A DNA stretch of 63,269 nucleotides. Source: Candidatus Roizmanbacteria bacterium (GTDB lineage Bacteria > Patescibacteriota > Microgenomatia > UBA1406 > GWC2-37-13). Within the stretch, counting starts at the first letter, position 1, and each line of letters starts with the position of its first letter. Position numbers and translations under genes: made by a program. The stretch covers positions 1-63,269 of the forward strand of contig JAAZNM010000003.1 in the NCBI GenBank assembly GCA_012798265.1, read 5' to 3'. Below the pieces are notes generated by a model. That model was not told where the DNA came from and made no database searches. It worked only from the letters and a program-made list of their open reading frames with translations. Shown piece by piece: positions 1 through 8,118 of the stretch.

Positions 1-120
1 GGCCAGGATGATGACCAGGAAAGCGATGATGACCGAGGCGATTATCAGGGGCTTTCTGCTCTGGTTGTTGTTAATGTTGTTGGTGGGGTTGTTTAACCCA
101 TTGGATGACAGGTTGTCCAT
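1..120 (-). CDS. Membrane-anchored protein, N-terminal part only
   Basis: The ATG is at 118-120 on the minus strand and the frame stays open to the window edge, so 40 residues are visible and the C terminus is missing. The first ~23 residues are polar and Asn-rich (NNPTNNINNNQ), followed by a hydrophobic stretch (PLIIASVIIAFLVIILA) that reads as a single membrane anchor. A TATAAT box (126-131, minus) ends 5 nt before the ATG, so the mRNA would be leaderless. The function cannot be read from this fragment. Confidence 0.75.
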   Translation of the reverse strand, partial: MDNLSSNGLNNPTNNINNNQSRKPLIIASVIIAFLVIILA

Positions 121-172
121 ATAGAATTATAGTAGGAGAAAGAAAAACACATGTCAAGACTTAATTGAGTTT

Positions 173-215
173 AAACCCCCTTTTTTTACGACGATCGTTG
201 CAAATTTGGGGAATT
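173..215. repeat. Degenerate palindromic element
   Basis: CCCCC-T-tract, a central GACGATCGT and a GGGG tract give an imperfect palindrome. Its layout and centre resemble the perfect 40-bp palindrome at 19522-19561: the right half matches at about 20 of 25 positions by eye. It lies between the divergent start of the edge gene and the ABC exporter operon. It is probably a decayed copy of the same element; this relation is inference. Confidence 0.45.
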
Positions 216-327
216 ACAAAAATATAATCGACTCATGTAATTTTTTGCGACTTGGGGGAGCCTGTGGGGTCCCACGGAGCATAAATAATTGCAGGATGAG
301 ATTATAATTAGGGTAAAATATAAACAG

Positions 328-1113
328 ATGTTTAAAAAATACCAACTTGTTTTTTCCACGACCGTGAAAGAATATTTCGCCTATCGGCTCAACTTCGTTT
401 TATGGAGATTGAGGATGTTTATTTATCTTGCCTCAACCTATTTTTTCTGGCAGGCCGTCTTTGAAAAAAACATTACTTTCGGACACTATGACAAAAGCGC
501 GATTCTCTCATATATTTTGTACGTCAGCCTTATTTCCAACTTCGTCTTCGGGACAAGAACAAGCGATATTGCCGCCGAGATTAACGACGGATCGATAATA
601 AACTGGCTTCTTAAACCCATTTCCTTTTTCCGGCTCTACATGGCCAAAGACCTTGTCGACAAGATTATGAATATCGCGTTCAGCCTGTTTGAGGTTTGGC
701 TGATCGTATATTTTTTCAAGGCTCCCTTGATCGCTCCGAAAAACATCCTTCTTGCCTCGCTTTTTTTCATAAACGGTCTGGCAATCTCTTTTTATGTCAA
801 TATGATGTTGTCGTTTATCGGTTTTTGGACTACCGAAGTCTGGGCCCCCCGTTTTGTCTTTATGATCATGGTTCTTTTTGCCGCCGGCACCTACTTCCCC
901 CTCGATATCCTACCGCCTCTCTTATACAAAATTATGATAATGACCCCATTTCCCTATCTTTTTTTTATGACCACCAGGACTTTGGTCGGCCGGACTGACG
1001 GTTTTGTTTTATTTGAAGTTCTCATATCTTTCTTTTGGGTAATCGCCTGTTTTTTTCTCGCCAAACGCATATGGAAAAAAGGCAACAAAAGTTTTTCTTT
1101 TTGGGGAAGATGA
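328..1113 (+). CDS. ABC-2 exporter permease (DUF990-type), subunit 1
   Basis: Integral membrane subunit of an ABC-2 type exporter, about 261 residues with around six hydrophobic segments. The segment after GTRTSDIAAEINDGSIINWL, with 'LLKP', is typical of the ABC2_membrane_6/DUF990 permeases, which work as a heterodimer with one ATPase. I chose ATG 328 (MFKKYQLVF) over an upstream TTG at 289 because family members begin close to this point. It is followed after 31 nt by the second permease and then the ATPase, giving a complete three-gene exporter. The substrate cannot be told from sequence; related systems export hydrophobic compounds or envelope material. Confidence 0.85.
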   Translation: MFKKYQLVFSTTVKEYFAYRLNFVLWRLRMFIYLASTYFFWQAVFEKNITFGHYDKSAILSYILYVSLISNFVFGTRTSDIAAEINDGSIINWLLKPISFFRLYMAKDLVDKIMNIAFSLFEVWLIVYFFKAPLIAPKNILLASLFFINGLAISFYVNMMLSFIGFWTTEVWAPRFVFMIMVLFAAGTYFPLDILPPLLYKIMIMTPFPYLFFMTTRTLVGRTDGFVLFEVLISFFWVIACFFLAKRIWKKGNKSFSFWGR

Positions 1114-1142
1114 CAAAAAACACAAATCACAAATTAAAACCG
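1112..1142 (+). repeat. AT-rich dispersed repeat (AAATCACAAATT type)
   Basis: The short spacer between the two permease genes is made of the CACAAATCACAAATTAAAA motif that recurs in many other spacers of this window. No coding potential. Confidence 0.6.
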
Positions 1143-1144
1143 TT

Positions 1145-1927
1145 ATGTCCAGATATTTGAGAATTTTTTTAATTTTTTCCCGGTTTTCCTTGAAAACGAC
1201 CTTCCAGGGCCGGCTGGGGATAATTCTTTTTATCATCGGAAAAATAATCAGGTTTTTTTTTCTTTTTATGTTCGTTTTTGTTATCTTTTCCCACAGCCGG
1301 GGTATTAAGGGTTACAACTTGAATCAGGCTCTTATCGTCTATATGACGTTTAACCTTATCGACACTGTCTCCCAGATACTTTTTCGCGAAGTTTACCGTT
1401 TTCGGCCTCTGGTTGTATCCGGACGATTTGACCTGGTTCTGGTAAAACCTTACCATCCATTTATCCAAATCCTCCTCGGCGGGGTTGATTTTCTTGATGT
1501 GATCATGCTGTTCCCTTATCTCGGGTTGACCCTGTACCTGATCGCAATAGGTGGGTATCTTTATCCCGGCAAGCTTGTCCTGTATCTTTTTTTTATTTTC
1601 AATGGACTGATCTTTGCCACCGCTTTTCATATCTTGGTATTGGCCATCGGCATCATCACCACGACCGTCGATCACACCATTATGATCTACCGCGATCTCA
1701 CCTCTGTCGGACGTTTTCCGATTGAGATCTATCGCGAGCCTGTAAGATTCATCTTTACCTTTGTTTTTCCGATCGCCCTGATGACCAATGTTCCCGCCCA
1801 TATCTTAATGGGTAAAAATCAAGGTAACCTGTTTGCGTATGGACTTGTATTTTCCTTTGGCTTATTATTAATATCGGTTTATCTTTGGCAGTTGGCTCTT
1901 AAAAAATATCAAAGTTACGGAGGATAG
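1145..1927 (+). CDS. ABC-2 exporter permease (DUF990-type), subunit 2
   Basis: 260 residues, multiple membrane segments, DUF990/ABC2_membrane_6 signature around FREVYRFRPLVVSGRFDLVL and KPYHPFIQILLGGVD. It pairs with the permease at 328-1113. Subunits of this class share a short cytoplasmic segment containing '(L/V)xKP' that contacts the ATPase, and both proteins have it (LLKPISF; VKPYHPF). It lies downstream of the first permease and 40 nt upstream of the ATPase, all on the plus strand, so the three are very likely co-transcribed. Confidence 0.85.
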   Translation: MSRYLRIFLIFSRFSLKTTFQGRLGIILFIIGKIIRFFFLFMFVFVIFSHSRGIKGYNLNQALIVYMTFNLIDTVSQILFREVYRFRPLVVSGRFDLVLVKPYHPFIQILLGGVDFLDVIMLFPYLGLTLYLIAIGGYLYPGKLVLYLFFIFNGLIFATAFHILVLAIGIITTTVDHTIMIYRDLTSVGRFPIEIYREPVRFIFTFVFPIALMTNVPAHILMGKNQGNLFAYGLVFSFGLLLISVYLWQLALKKYQSYGG

Positions 1928-1928
1928 A

Positions 1929-1967
1929 TTAAAAATCACAATTTGTGATTCGAATAATTTGAATAAT
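1929..1967 (+). repeat. AT-rich dispersed repeat with small inverted repeat
   Basis: The spacer before the ABC ATPase contains AATCACAA-TTTGTGATT, a near-perfect inverted repeat built from the same dispersed motif seen elsewhere, followed by two AATAATTTGAATAAT-like units. It separates the second permease from the ATPase start at 1968. Confidence 0.55.
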
Positions 1968-2918
1968 ATGATCTCTGTCAACAATCTCAGTAAAGTCTAT
2001 AAAGTCCACCAAAGGCGGAGCAACCTTTTGGCCGACATATTTTTCCGTAAATACAAAGAGATTGTCGCTCTTGATAAGGTGTCTTTCTCTATCGGAGAAA
2101 ACGAACTGGTCGGTTTTATCGGACCTAATGGCGCCGGCAAAACGACTACTCTGAAAATTCTTTCGGGGGTGCTCTATCCCTCCTCGGGGAACGTAAACAT
2201 TTGGGGTTTTTACCCCTTTGACAAAAAACCAGATTTTCTCAAACAGATCGCTTTTATCATGGGCCAAAGAAATCAGCTTGTCTGGGATCTGCCGGCAATC
2301 GATACCTTCAAACTAAACCAGGCCGTTTACGAAGTCCCTGAAAACGAATTCAAAAAAACAGTGGGCGAGTTAAGCGAACTGCTTGATTGCCGGGATCTCG
2401 TCTATAAACCGGTCAAAACCCTATCGATGGGCGAAAGAATGAAGATGGAACTTATCGCCGCCTTAATTCATCAGCCAAAAATAATCTTTCTCGACGAACC
2501 GACCATCGGTCTGGATATTTTTTCCCAGGAAGCGGTCCGCAACTTCATAAAGAGGTATCAGCAGGAGTTTAAAAAAACCATTATCCTGACCAGCCACTAT
2601 CTGGAAGACGTAAAAAGGCTTGCCAAAAGGCTGATAGTCATTGATAAGGGAAAGATACTCCATGACGGTAACCTAAAAGACATCCTGGCCAAATTTTCCA
2701 ACGAAAAATTTGTCTCCATCATCCTTGAAAAAGAAATCGACGAGACGGAGCTGTCCGATATAGGTCAACTTGTCTCCTATAAATTTCCCAAGGCCGTCTT
2801 CAAGGTTAAAAAAAACCAGCTGGCGGAAAAAATCTCCGTTATCAGCAAAAAAATCCCTTTCGCCGATCTGAACATCGAGGAAGAAAGAATCGAAGAGGTG
2901 GTCAAAAAGATGTTTTAA
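1968..2918 (+). CDS. ABC exporter ATP-binding protein
   Basis: Nucleotide-binding subunit of the exporter, 316 residues. Walker A is GPNGAGKTT, the signature is LSMGERMKMEL (variant of LSGGQ), Walker B is IIFLDEPTIGLD, and the switch His is in LTSHYLED. A ~90-residue C-terminal extension after the ATPase core is usual in ABC-2 drug/polysaccharide exporters. ATG 1968 (MISVNNLSKVYK) was preferred over TTG 1959 because ATPases of this class start directly at this beta strand. Its stop overlaps by 4 bp the stop of the convergent gene at 2915. Confidence 0.92.
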   Translation: MISVNNLSKVYKVHQRRSNLLADIFFRKYKEIVALDKVSFSIGENELVGFIGPNGAGKTTTLKILSGVLYPSSGNVNIWGFYPFDKKPDFLKQIAFIMGQRNQLVWDLPAIDTFKLNQAVYEVPENEFKKTVGELSELLDCRDLVYKPVKTLSMGERMKMELIAALIHQPKIIFLDEPTIGLDIFSQEAVRNFIKRYQQEFKKTIILTSHYLEDVKRLAKRLIVIDKGKILHDGNLKDILAKFSNEKFVSIILEKEIDETELSDIGQLVSYKFPKAVFKVKKNQLAEKISVISKKIPFADLNIEEERIEEVVKKMF

Positions 2919-3472
2919 GTCAGCCATTGGCGCTTCATGTTGATGATGTCATCGCCGATCGAAATCTGGGCGATATGTACCCACCACTCCTGAAACATTT
3001 TCAGGATAAAAACGACCGCCAAACTGTAAACCGTATGGTCGCCACTGATCAAAAAACCCAAAGACGGGACTTTATTTCCCAACAAAAAAATAAAATAAGC
3101 ATTTTCGAACAGGTTCGGGAAGTAAAAAAATGTTTTGCGGTTTCTGTTGAAATAGAAGATTACTTCACCTAACAATCTTAGGGTAAAAAGAGGAATAAGC
3201 AGATAATTGTATTGGGGCATGGATACGAAAGAATACACCATGGCAAAAACATACCACCAAAAATCCATTGCCTTGTCCAGATACTGGTACTGCGATTTTG
3301 TCAATACCCGCCTTGAGGCAAATTCAACGTCAATCACGTCCAATAAAAACGCGAGAAGCGAGATCGTCACCGGCTGGAAAAAAATAAAAAATGGGGTAAA
3401 CACCCTTAAAACAACGACCGTTCCGTAAAAGAAAGTAAATACTAGACTTCTTTTGTGTTTGGTTTTAACCAT
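2915..3472 (-). CDS. CDP-alcohol phosphatidyltransferase-like membrane protein (divergent)
   Basis: 185 residues with several membrane segments. The segment DVIDVEFASR...YLDKAMD keeps the four Asp spacing of the CDP-alcohol phosphotransferase motif (DxxDGxxAR...GxxxDxxxD), but the conserved Gly residues are replaced. Known members move a phospho-alcohol from CDP-linked donors in phospholipid synthesis. Here catalysis may be altered or lost. Family membership is inferred from this motif and the membrane topology only; it could be an unrelated membrane protein. Single gene, convergent with the ABC operon. Confidence 0.5.
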   Translation of the reverse strand: MVKTKHKRSLVFTFFYGTVVVLRVFTPFFIFFQPVTISLLAFLLDVIDVEFASRRVLTKSQYQYLDKAMDFWWYVFAMVYSFVSMPQYNYLLIPLFTLRLLGEVIFYFNRNRKTFFYFPNLFENAYFIFLLGNKVPSLGFLISGDHTVYSLAVVFILKMFQEWWVHIAQISIGDDIINMKRQWLT

Positions 3473-3511
3473 AACCGATTAATGATACAATTAAATATAA
3501 ATTTTAAAAAT

Positions 3512-3790
3512 ATGTCAAATAAAAAAGGGCCATCCATCTTTATCATAGCTTTGTTCGTTGTCTTGTTTTTTGTCGTTGGGGTCAGATATGGCCAAAACGT
3601 AGAAAAAACCAATAAAAAAATTGAGTGTGTTTTATCAATAACCCCTACCAAACAACCACCTACTCCGGAGCCGATCAAATACCAAGAATACCGAAGCAAA
3701 AAATGGGGGTTGAGATTCACCTTGCCGACCAATCTTGAAATTAAAGAATCAGCTACCCTGCCGGCAATTTTGTTTGAACCGAAAAAATAG
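3512..3790 (+). CDS. Small membrane-anchored protein
   Basis: 92 residues: short basic N terminus (SNKKG), one hydrophobic anchor (FIIALFVVLFFVVGV), a Pro/Thr-rich linker (TPTKQPPTPEP) and a ~35-residue C-terminal piece with YRSKKWGLRFTLP. The last part resembles the beginning of domains found in larger lipoprotein-like proteins of this lineage, so the gene may be a truncated version. ATG 3512 was chosen over upstream starts because it sits just before the anchor. No function is recognised. Confidence 0.55.
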   Translation: MSNKKGPSIFIIALFVVLFFVVGVRYGQNVEKTNKKIECVLSITPTKQPPTPEPIKYQEYRSKKWGLRFTLPTNLEIKESATLPAILFEPKK

Positions 3791-3802
3791 GGTAAATAAA
3801 TA

Positions 3803-3874
3803 TGAAGTCAGCGGTTTTTTTATGACTTGGCGGATGCGCAGCAAAGCGAGCACTGCCACGGAAATAAAAAAAGC
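3803..3874. other. Imperfect long inverted repeat upstream of fmt
   Basis: GTCAGCGGTTTTTTTAT near 3807-3823 faces ATAAAAAAAGCTGAC near 3861-3875. The two arms can pair over about 14 bases with small bulges and enclose ~40 nt. It lies in the 110-nt gap between two plus-strand genes and could be a terminator or attenuator-like structure for fmt. Confidence 0.35.
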
Positions 3875-3901
3875 TGACTGATAAAAAACCTCACATCATT
3901 T

Positions 3902-4792
3902 ATGGACAAACTGAAAATTGCATATTTTGGTTCTCCAAATTTTTCTGCTGATTTTTTAGAAAAAATATTAGCTGATAAATCTCTACCGGTTGAGGTCGAG
4001 TTTGTCGTCACCCAACCCGACCGACCCGCCGGCAGAAAACGGATCCTAACCCCCTGTCCGGTAAAAAAATTGGCCGGGCAAAAAAACCTTGAAGTCCTAT
4101 TAATTGAAGATTTAAAATCAAATAAAGATTTGGGGATCAAAGATTTAGACTTTGTTTTGCTCTACGCTTTCGGGAAAATAATACCCAAAGAACTTCTCAA
4201 TCTACCCAAGTATGGTTTTTTGAACGTCCATCCTTCGCTTCTACCAAAATACCGCGGTCCATCACCGATCGCCACGCCGCTTGTCAACGGCGACAAGACA
4301 ACCGGAGTGACCCTGATAAGGATGGATGAACGAATAGACCACGGCCCAATCATAGCTCAGGAAAAGATCGATATTCTGCCCGACGACAGACGCCCGGATC
4401 TTGAAAAAAAACTTACCGACCTGGCTTACCGGGTGTTTGGGAAGGTTATTATATCCTTGATCCATCAACCCGCAACCGCGTTAAACACAAGCGAACAGGA
4501 CGACAAAAAAGCCACTTACACCAAACTGTTAAACAAAACCGACGGATTCATCGAATTTATGAATTTAAAATTAAAAATTTTAAATTCGCCGAAAGAGTTA
4601 TTTGATCTTTTTCGGGGACTTTATCCTTGGCCGGGCCTATGGACTTTAGTTAAAATAAAAGGTTTTGAGAAACGCCTGAAAATCGTTGACATGGGATTTA
4701 AAGACGGAAAATTGACAATAAAAAAGGTTCAGCTTGAAGGAAAAAAAGAGGTAGATTGGAAAACCTTCAAAAAAGGGTATGATATAATTTAG
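3902..4792 (+). CDS. fmt: Methionyl-tRNA formyltransferase
   Basis: Transfers a formyl group from 10-formyl-THF to initiator Met-tRNA. 296 residues, close to the usual ~310. N-terminal formyltransferase domain starts KIAYFGSPNFSADFLEKIL; catalytic Asn108, His110 and the SLLP loop (NVHPSLLPKYRGPSP) and Asp146 (IDHGPI) are present. The shorter C-terminal tRNA-binding barrel is recognisable from ~residue 195. Around residues 218-229 the stretch NLKLKILNS is encoded by an AT-rich repeat-like segment (4555-4590), apparently an in-frame insertion. Ends 3 nt before the next gene, whose -10 box lies inside the fmt 3' end. Confidence 0.95.
   Translation: MDKLKIAYFGSPNFSADFLEKILADKSLPVEVEFVVTQPDRPAGRKRILTPCPVKKLAGQKNLEVLLIEDLKSNKDLGIKDLDFVLLYAFGKIIPKELLNLPKYGFLNVHPSLLPKYRGPSPIATPLVNGDKTTGVTLIRMDERIDHGPIIAQEKIDILPDDRRPDLEKKLTDLAYRVFGKVIISLIHQPATALNTSEQDDKKATYTKLLNKTDGFIEFMNLKLKILNSPKELFDLFRGLYPWPGLWTLVKIKGFEKRLKIVDMGFKDGKLTIKKVQLEGKKEVDWKTFKKGYDII
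4555..4590 (+). repeat. AT-rich repeat-like segment inside fmt
   Basis: GAATTTATGAATTTAAAATTAAAAATTTTAAATTC is a low-complexity stretch unlike the surrounding codon use. It translates in frame and lies between conserved parts of the C-terminal domain, as the repeat segments in tgt, queA and a glycosyltransferase do. Confidence 0.45.
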
Positions 4793-4795
4793 TCT

Positions 4796-5581
4796 ATGTC
4801 ATCACCGCAAGAAGCCCCCAACCCACCGATCCGGGAAACATATTCAAGGGAAAAAGTTTTCACCCATATACAAAAAAACCTCATAAGAAAAACTCCGGAA
4901 ACCCTTGTCGGACGTAAATGCGGAGACGGCCGCGACGATCAAAATTTTATGGAAGCGCTTTTCGGGTCTGATCTGGGATATGTTTTTGCCTGTCAAGCCG
5001 GTTTAAGAGATATGGAAGCGCTAAAAGACAAACAACCGTTAACATCTATAACAAGTATCTTGGATCTTGTTTCGGGAAACGGAGATATTTACATTCACAC
5101 CGATGACCACGACAATAACGAACAGAGTTTCATTGGCGGTTGCGGCGCCAACAAAGTTGCCAGGAAACACGCCGAAGAGTTTGGAATAACCGATGACGAC
5201 TTTCGCGCTCTCGACGGATTTCTAAGCGAAAACAGCAACCGGATAAAAAAAGCCGTTTACCGGGGAGGGCATAAAGAAGGAGCGGTGCTCATCGTTTCCG
5301 GTAAAGATTATGGAGTAAGAGGTAACGATACGGAAAACGGAACCAGCGTCTTTGTCGTCCAGTCAGATATGGTTTATGACCGCCTCAGACAACTTACCCA
5401 ATCTCTAAGCCGGGAGTACGGACTTGACGAAAAGGAGTTGTATACAAAAATTGAAGAACGCTTCAAGAAACAAATGGGAATAATCGGTGATGAACTGGCT
5501 AAACTACCCGACGGAACACCGTTACCCAGTTACTCGATAACGTTTGAAGCTGACGGGACACCGATCGTGATCGGAGCCTAA
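4796..5581 (+). CDS. Putative cadmium-carbonic-anhydrase-like protein, paralogue A
   Basis: 261 residues, soluble, no signal peptide. It is a paralogue of the protein at 13093-13869. Shared features are a CxDGR motif (CGDGRDD here), a His-containing segment (IYIHTDDHDNN) followed ~11 residues later by GGCG, and a (H)KEGAVL segment. The Cys, Asp-Arg, His, Cys layout with ~10 residues between His and the second Cys matches the metal site of cadmium/zeta carbonic anhydrases (Cys, His, Cys ligands plus Asp-Arg dyad). That assignment is inference from motif spacing, not overall similarity. A TATAAT box (4783-4788) ends 7 nt before the ATG. Confidence 0.5.
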   Translation: MSSPQEAPNPPIRETYSREKVFTHIQKNLIRKTPETLVGRKCGDGRDDQNFMEALFGSDLGYVFACQAGLRDMEALKDKQPLTSITSILDLVSGNGDIYIHTDDHDNNEQSFIGGCGANKVARKHAEEFGITDDDFRALDGFLSENSNRIKKAVYRGGHKEGAVLIVSGKDYGVRGNDTENGTSVFVVQSDMVYDRLRQLTQSLSREYGLDEKELYTKIEERFKKQMGIIGDELAKLPDGTPLPSYSITFEADGTPIVIGA

Positions 5582-6789
5582 ATCAAATCCTTCCCTATCA
5601 TCTCCCTTATATGTCCCATAAATTTTTCCATGACGGAAAGATTGTGATAGGTTGCCAAAGTATAACCAAGAATCTCTTTTTGTTTAAAAAGATGGTGTAA
5701 ATAAGCTTTAGTGAATGTTTGACAGACCCAACAACCGCAACTCTTGTCCACCACCTCAAGATTATTTTTGTAAATACCTTTATTTATGTCGATTTTATTT
5801 GAATCTGAAAAAGATAATAATATTCCCATACGAGCCAATCGCGTCGGTTCAACACAGTCAAAAGTATCTATTCCACATTTAACCAAATCAATAATGTCAT
5901 CGAACTGCCCGACTCCAAGCAGATGTACCGGCCTATCATCGGGCAAAAGTCCGGCAACCGCCCCAACCTGCTTCCGCATCTCCTTTTTCGTCTCACCGAC
6001 CGATACGCCTCCTATGGCAACCCCGTCAACCGGCTGGGAAGCCACAAACTCAGCTGATTTTTTCCGAAGATCGGTATAGGTTCCTCCCTGGATTATCCCG
6101 TATAAATACTGTTTGTTAAAAAACGAATATCCCTGTTTTTTACCGATCGCCTGGGCCCTTTTATAATTAACACATCTGACTAACCAATTATGAGTTCTCT
6201 CCATCGCTTTTTCCGTATACTCATAAGTAGCCGGATAATAAGTGCATTCGTCAAAAGCCATATTCAGATCAGCTCCAATCTTCATCTGGTATTCCATTGA
6301 TTTTTCCGGAGTAAACTCTATTAACCGACCGTCATATAAAGATCTAAATTTAACTCCGTCCTCAGATATTTTTTTCACCAAAGGCGATTCCTCTCCTCTG
6401 ATATCGGCCCGTCTTTGATTATCTTGATTTTTGTTATTTAGATTTTTTTTGATATTTGTTATTTGCGATTTGAAGTTTTGCCTTGCTAATGAAAATACTT
6501 GAAATCCTCCTGAGTCAGACATTAAAGGCCAGTTAAAATCTGCCATTTTATGAATTCCACCGGCTTTCTCAATAACATCGACTCCTGGTGAGACGACAAG
6601 ATGATAAGTATTGACAAAAGACAGCTGGACGCCGATCTCTTTTATCTGTTTTGGAGTCAGGGTTTTTAAAGTTCCTTTGGTGGCCACAGGGACAAAAGCA
6701 GGGGTTTTTACCTGTCCATGAGCGGTATTTATCTCCCCCAGCCGTGCCCGGGATTTTTTTGATTGGTATTTTTTTTTGAAAAAGGCCAT
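5578..6789 (-). CDS. tgt: tRNA-guanine transglycosylase
   Basis: Swaps guanine 34 for preQ1 in queuosine tRNAs; queA, the next enzyme, is at 9335-10435. 403 residues from ATG 6789. The nucleophile region has SDSGGFQVFSLA (Asp92), FDECTYYP and GGVSVGE; the zinc site is CGCWVC plus a downstream His (TYHNL). Between residues ~103 and 137 there is an insertion of about 35 residues rich in Asn, Lys and Gln, absent from usual Tgt, and partly encoded by the dispersed repeat (6421-6480). An upstream TTG at 6801 is less likely than ATG 6789, which has TATAAT (6801-6806, minus) 11 nt before it. Confidence 0.94.
   Translation of the reverse strand: MAFFKKKYQSKKSRARLGEINTAHGQVKTPAFVPVATKGTLKTLTPKQIKEIGVQLSFVNTYHLVVSPGVDVIEKAGGIHKMADFNWPLMSDSGGFQVFSLARQNFKSQITNIKKNLNNKNQDNQRRADIRGEESPLVKKISEDGVKFRSLYDGRLIEFTPEKSMEYQMKIGADLNMAFDECTYYPATYEYTEKAMERTHNWLVRCVNYKRAQAIGKKQGYSFFNKQYLYGIIQGGTYTDLRKKSAEFVASQPVDGVAIGGVSVGETKKEMRKQVGAVAGLLPDDRPVHLLGVGQFDDIIDLVKCGIDTFDCVEPTRLARMGILLSFSDSNKIDINKGIYKNNLEVVDKSCGCWVCQTFTKAYLHHLFKQKEILGYTLATYHNLSVMEKFMGHIREMIGKDLI
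6421..6480 (-). repeat. Dispersed repeat inside tgt
   Basis: On the plus strand the run GATATTTGTTATTTGCGATT and its flanks are the same type as the spacers at 15763-15904 and 44064-44125. It is translated in frame as part of an Asn/Lys-rich insertion in Tgt, between the SDSGGFQVFSLA active-site loop and the EDGVKFRS segment. Confidence 0.7.
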
Positions 6790-6842
6790 ATCGACAAACA
6801 ATTATACAAAAATACCGGCCGGTCTATGTATAATGGTTTTAA

Positions 6843-8081
6843 ATGGCTTCTTTCAACCACTTAATTTTCCATTTTAAAAAATACGGGTCTACTCATAAAA
6901 AACTTTATTTGCTTTCCCTTATTTTATTCTTCTGGGCCCTGTTTGACGGGATACTTTCTTATACTACTCCCCTTGTTTTTGTCAGCAAGGGGCTAAACAA
7001 CACGATGATGGGATTTGTCATGGCCAGTTCCTCTGTCGCCGGAGCCCTGTTTGATTTTGCTCTTAGCCGGCTCATGAAAAATACCCATTTTCGCCGCCTT
7101 TACCTTATCATGTTCTCCCTTTGCTTCGTCTATCCTTTGCTTCTGTGGAAAGCTCAGGCGTTTTGGTTGTTTCTGGTTATTATGGCAGTCTGGGGGCTTT
7201 ATTATGACCTGGAAAACTTCGGTCTTTTCGATTTCGTCAGCCGCCATACCCAAAAAGAGGAACATTCGTCCAGTTTTGGCGTCGTCAGCGTATTTAAATC
7301 TTTAGGTTATCTTATTGCCCCAATATTCGCCGGTTTCTTGATCGGCCAAGTGATTGATTGGCAACCGTTTTTTCTAGCTTGGTTTTTCCTTGTCGTCTCT
7401 TTTGTGTTTTTTTTGATCCTTTATCTCAAAATCAAAAAAAACGACCACCATAACCATGACGAGAACGTCCGGTTCAAACCCGTTAAGGTCGTTGCCGAAA
7501 TCAAACTTTGGAAGAGGGTGGCCGTTTTCATCTGGCCGGTTTTGTCATTTACGATCTTGTTAAATATTGCCGACGCTTTTTTCTGGACAATCGGGCCGAT
7601 TTTCTCGGAAAAACTGGCCAACCTTCATCCGCTTGGGGGTCTTTTTCTGTCACTCTACATGTTGCCGTCTCTGATCGTCGGCTGGTTTGTCGGTCCGATC
7701 ACCCGTAAGTTCGGCAAGAAAAAAACCGCATTCGTCTCTTTTTTCGGCGGCAGCTTATTCTTAATATTTTTAGGAATGTGCAGACATCCGGCATTAATCT
7801 TGATGCTGACCCTTTTGTTTTCATTTTTATATTCCTTAGCCTGGCCGTCCATAAAAGGCAGCTATGCCGATTATATCTCCGAAACCCCGCCGCTTGAAAA
7901 AGAAGTCGAGGCCCTGGAGGATTTTTCCACCAATATCGGCTATGTGATCGGCCCGATTACCGCCGGAATTTTAGCTGATCGATTCAATAGCGGCCTGGCA
8001 TTCTCAATCTTGGGTTTAGTCGGTATTATTTGGGTAATTTTCTTGCTTAAGATAACTCCAAAAGAAATAAACTTAAAATGA
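6843..8081 (+). CDS. MFS transporter
   Basis: 412 residues, about 12 membrane segments in two halves separated by a charged His/Lys loop (KIKKNDHHNHDENVRF, ~residues 195-210). Major facilitator features include RLMKNTHFRRLY between helices 2 and 3 and GPITRKFGKKKT in the second half. Substrate unknown; members of this type include sugar and drug carriers. Divergent from tgt with a 53-nt spacer; TATAAT at 6829-6834 ends 8 nt before the ATG. Confidence 0.82.
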   Translation: MASFNHLIFHFKKYGSTHKKLYLLSLILFFWALFDGILSYTTPLVFVSKGLNNTMMGFVMASSSVAGALFDFALSRLMKNTHFRRLYLIMFSLCFVYPLLLWKAQAFWLFLVIMAVWGLYYDLENFGLFDFVSRHTQKEEHSSSFGVVSVFKSLGYLIAPIFAGFLIGQVIDWQPFFLAWFFLVVSFVFFLILYLKIKKNDHHNHDENVRFKPVKVVAEIKLWKRVAVFIWPVLSFTILLNIADAFFWTIGPIFSEKLANLHPLGGLFLSLYMLPSLIVGWFVGPITRKFGKKKTAFVSFFGGSLFLIFLGMCRHPALILMLTLLFSFLYSLAWPSIKGSYADYISETPPLEKEVEALEDFSTNIGYVIGPITAGILADRFNSGLAFSILGLVGIIWVIFLLKITPKEINLK

Positions 8082-8118
8082 AACTGAAATAATCTTGTCA
8101 ATATGCTATAATCTGTAA

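Noticed and set aside
289-327. TTG start giving a 13-residue longer ABC permease
   Set aside because: ATG 328 fits the family N terminus; similar TTG extensions at 1959 and 6801 were rejected for the same reason.
1169-1801. Long open frame on the minus strand opposite the ABC permease
   Set aside because: It is rich in Asp, Lys and Gln with no domain, and mirrors a clear membrane protein; a shadow frame.
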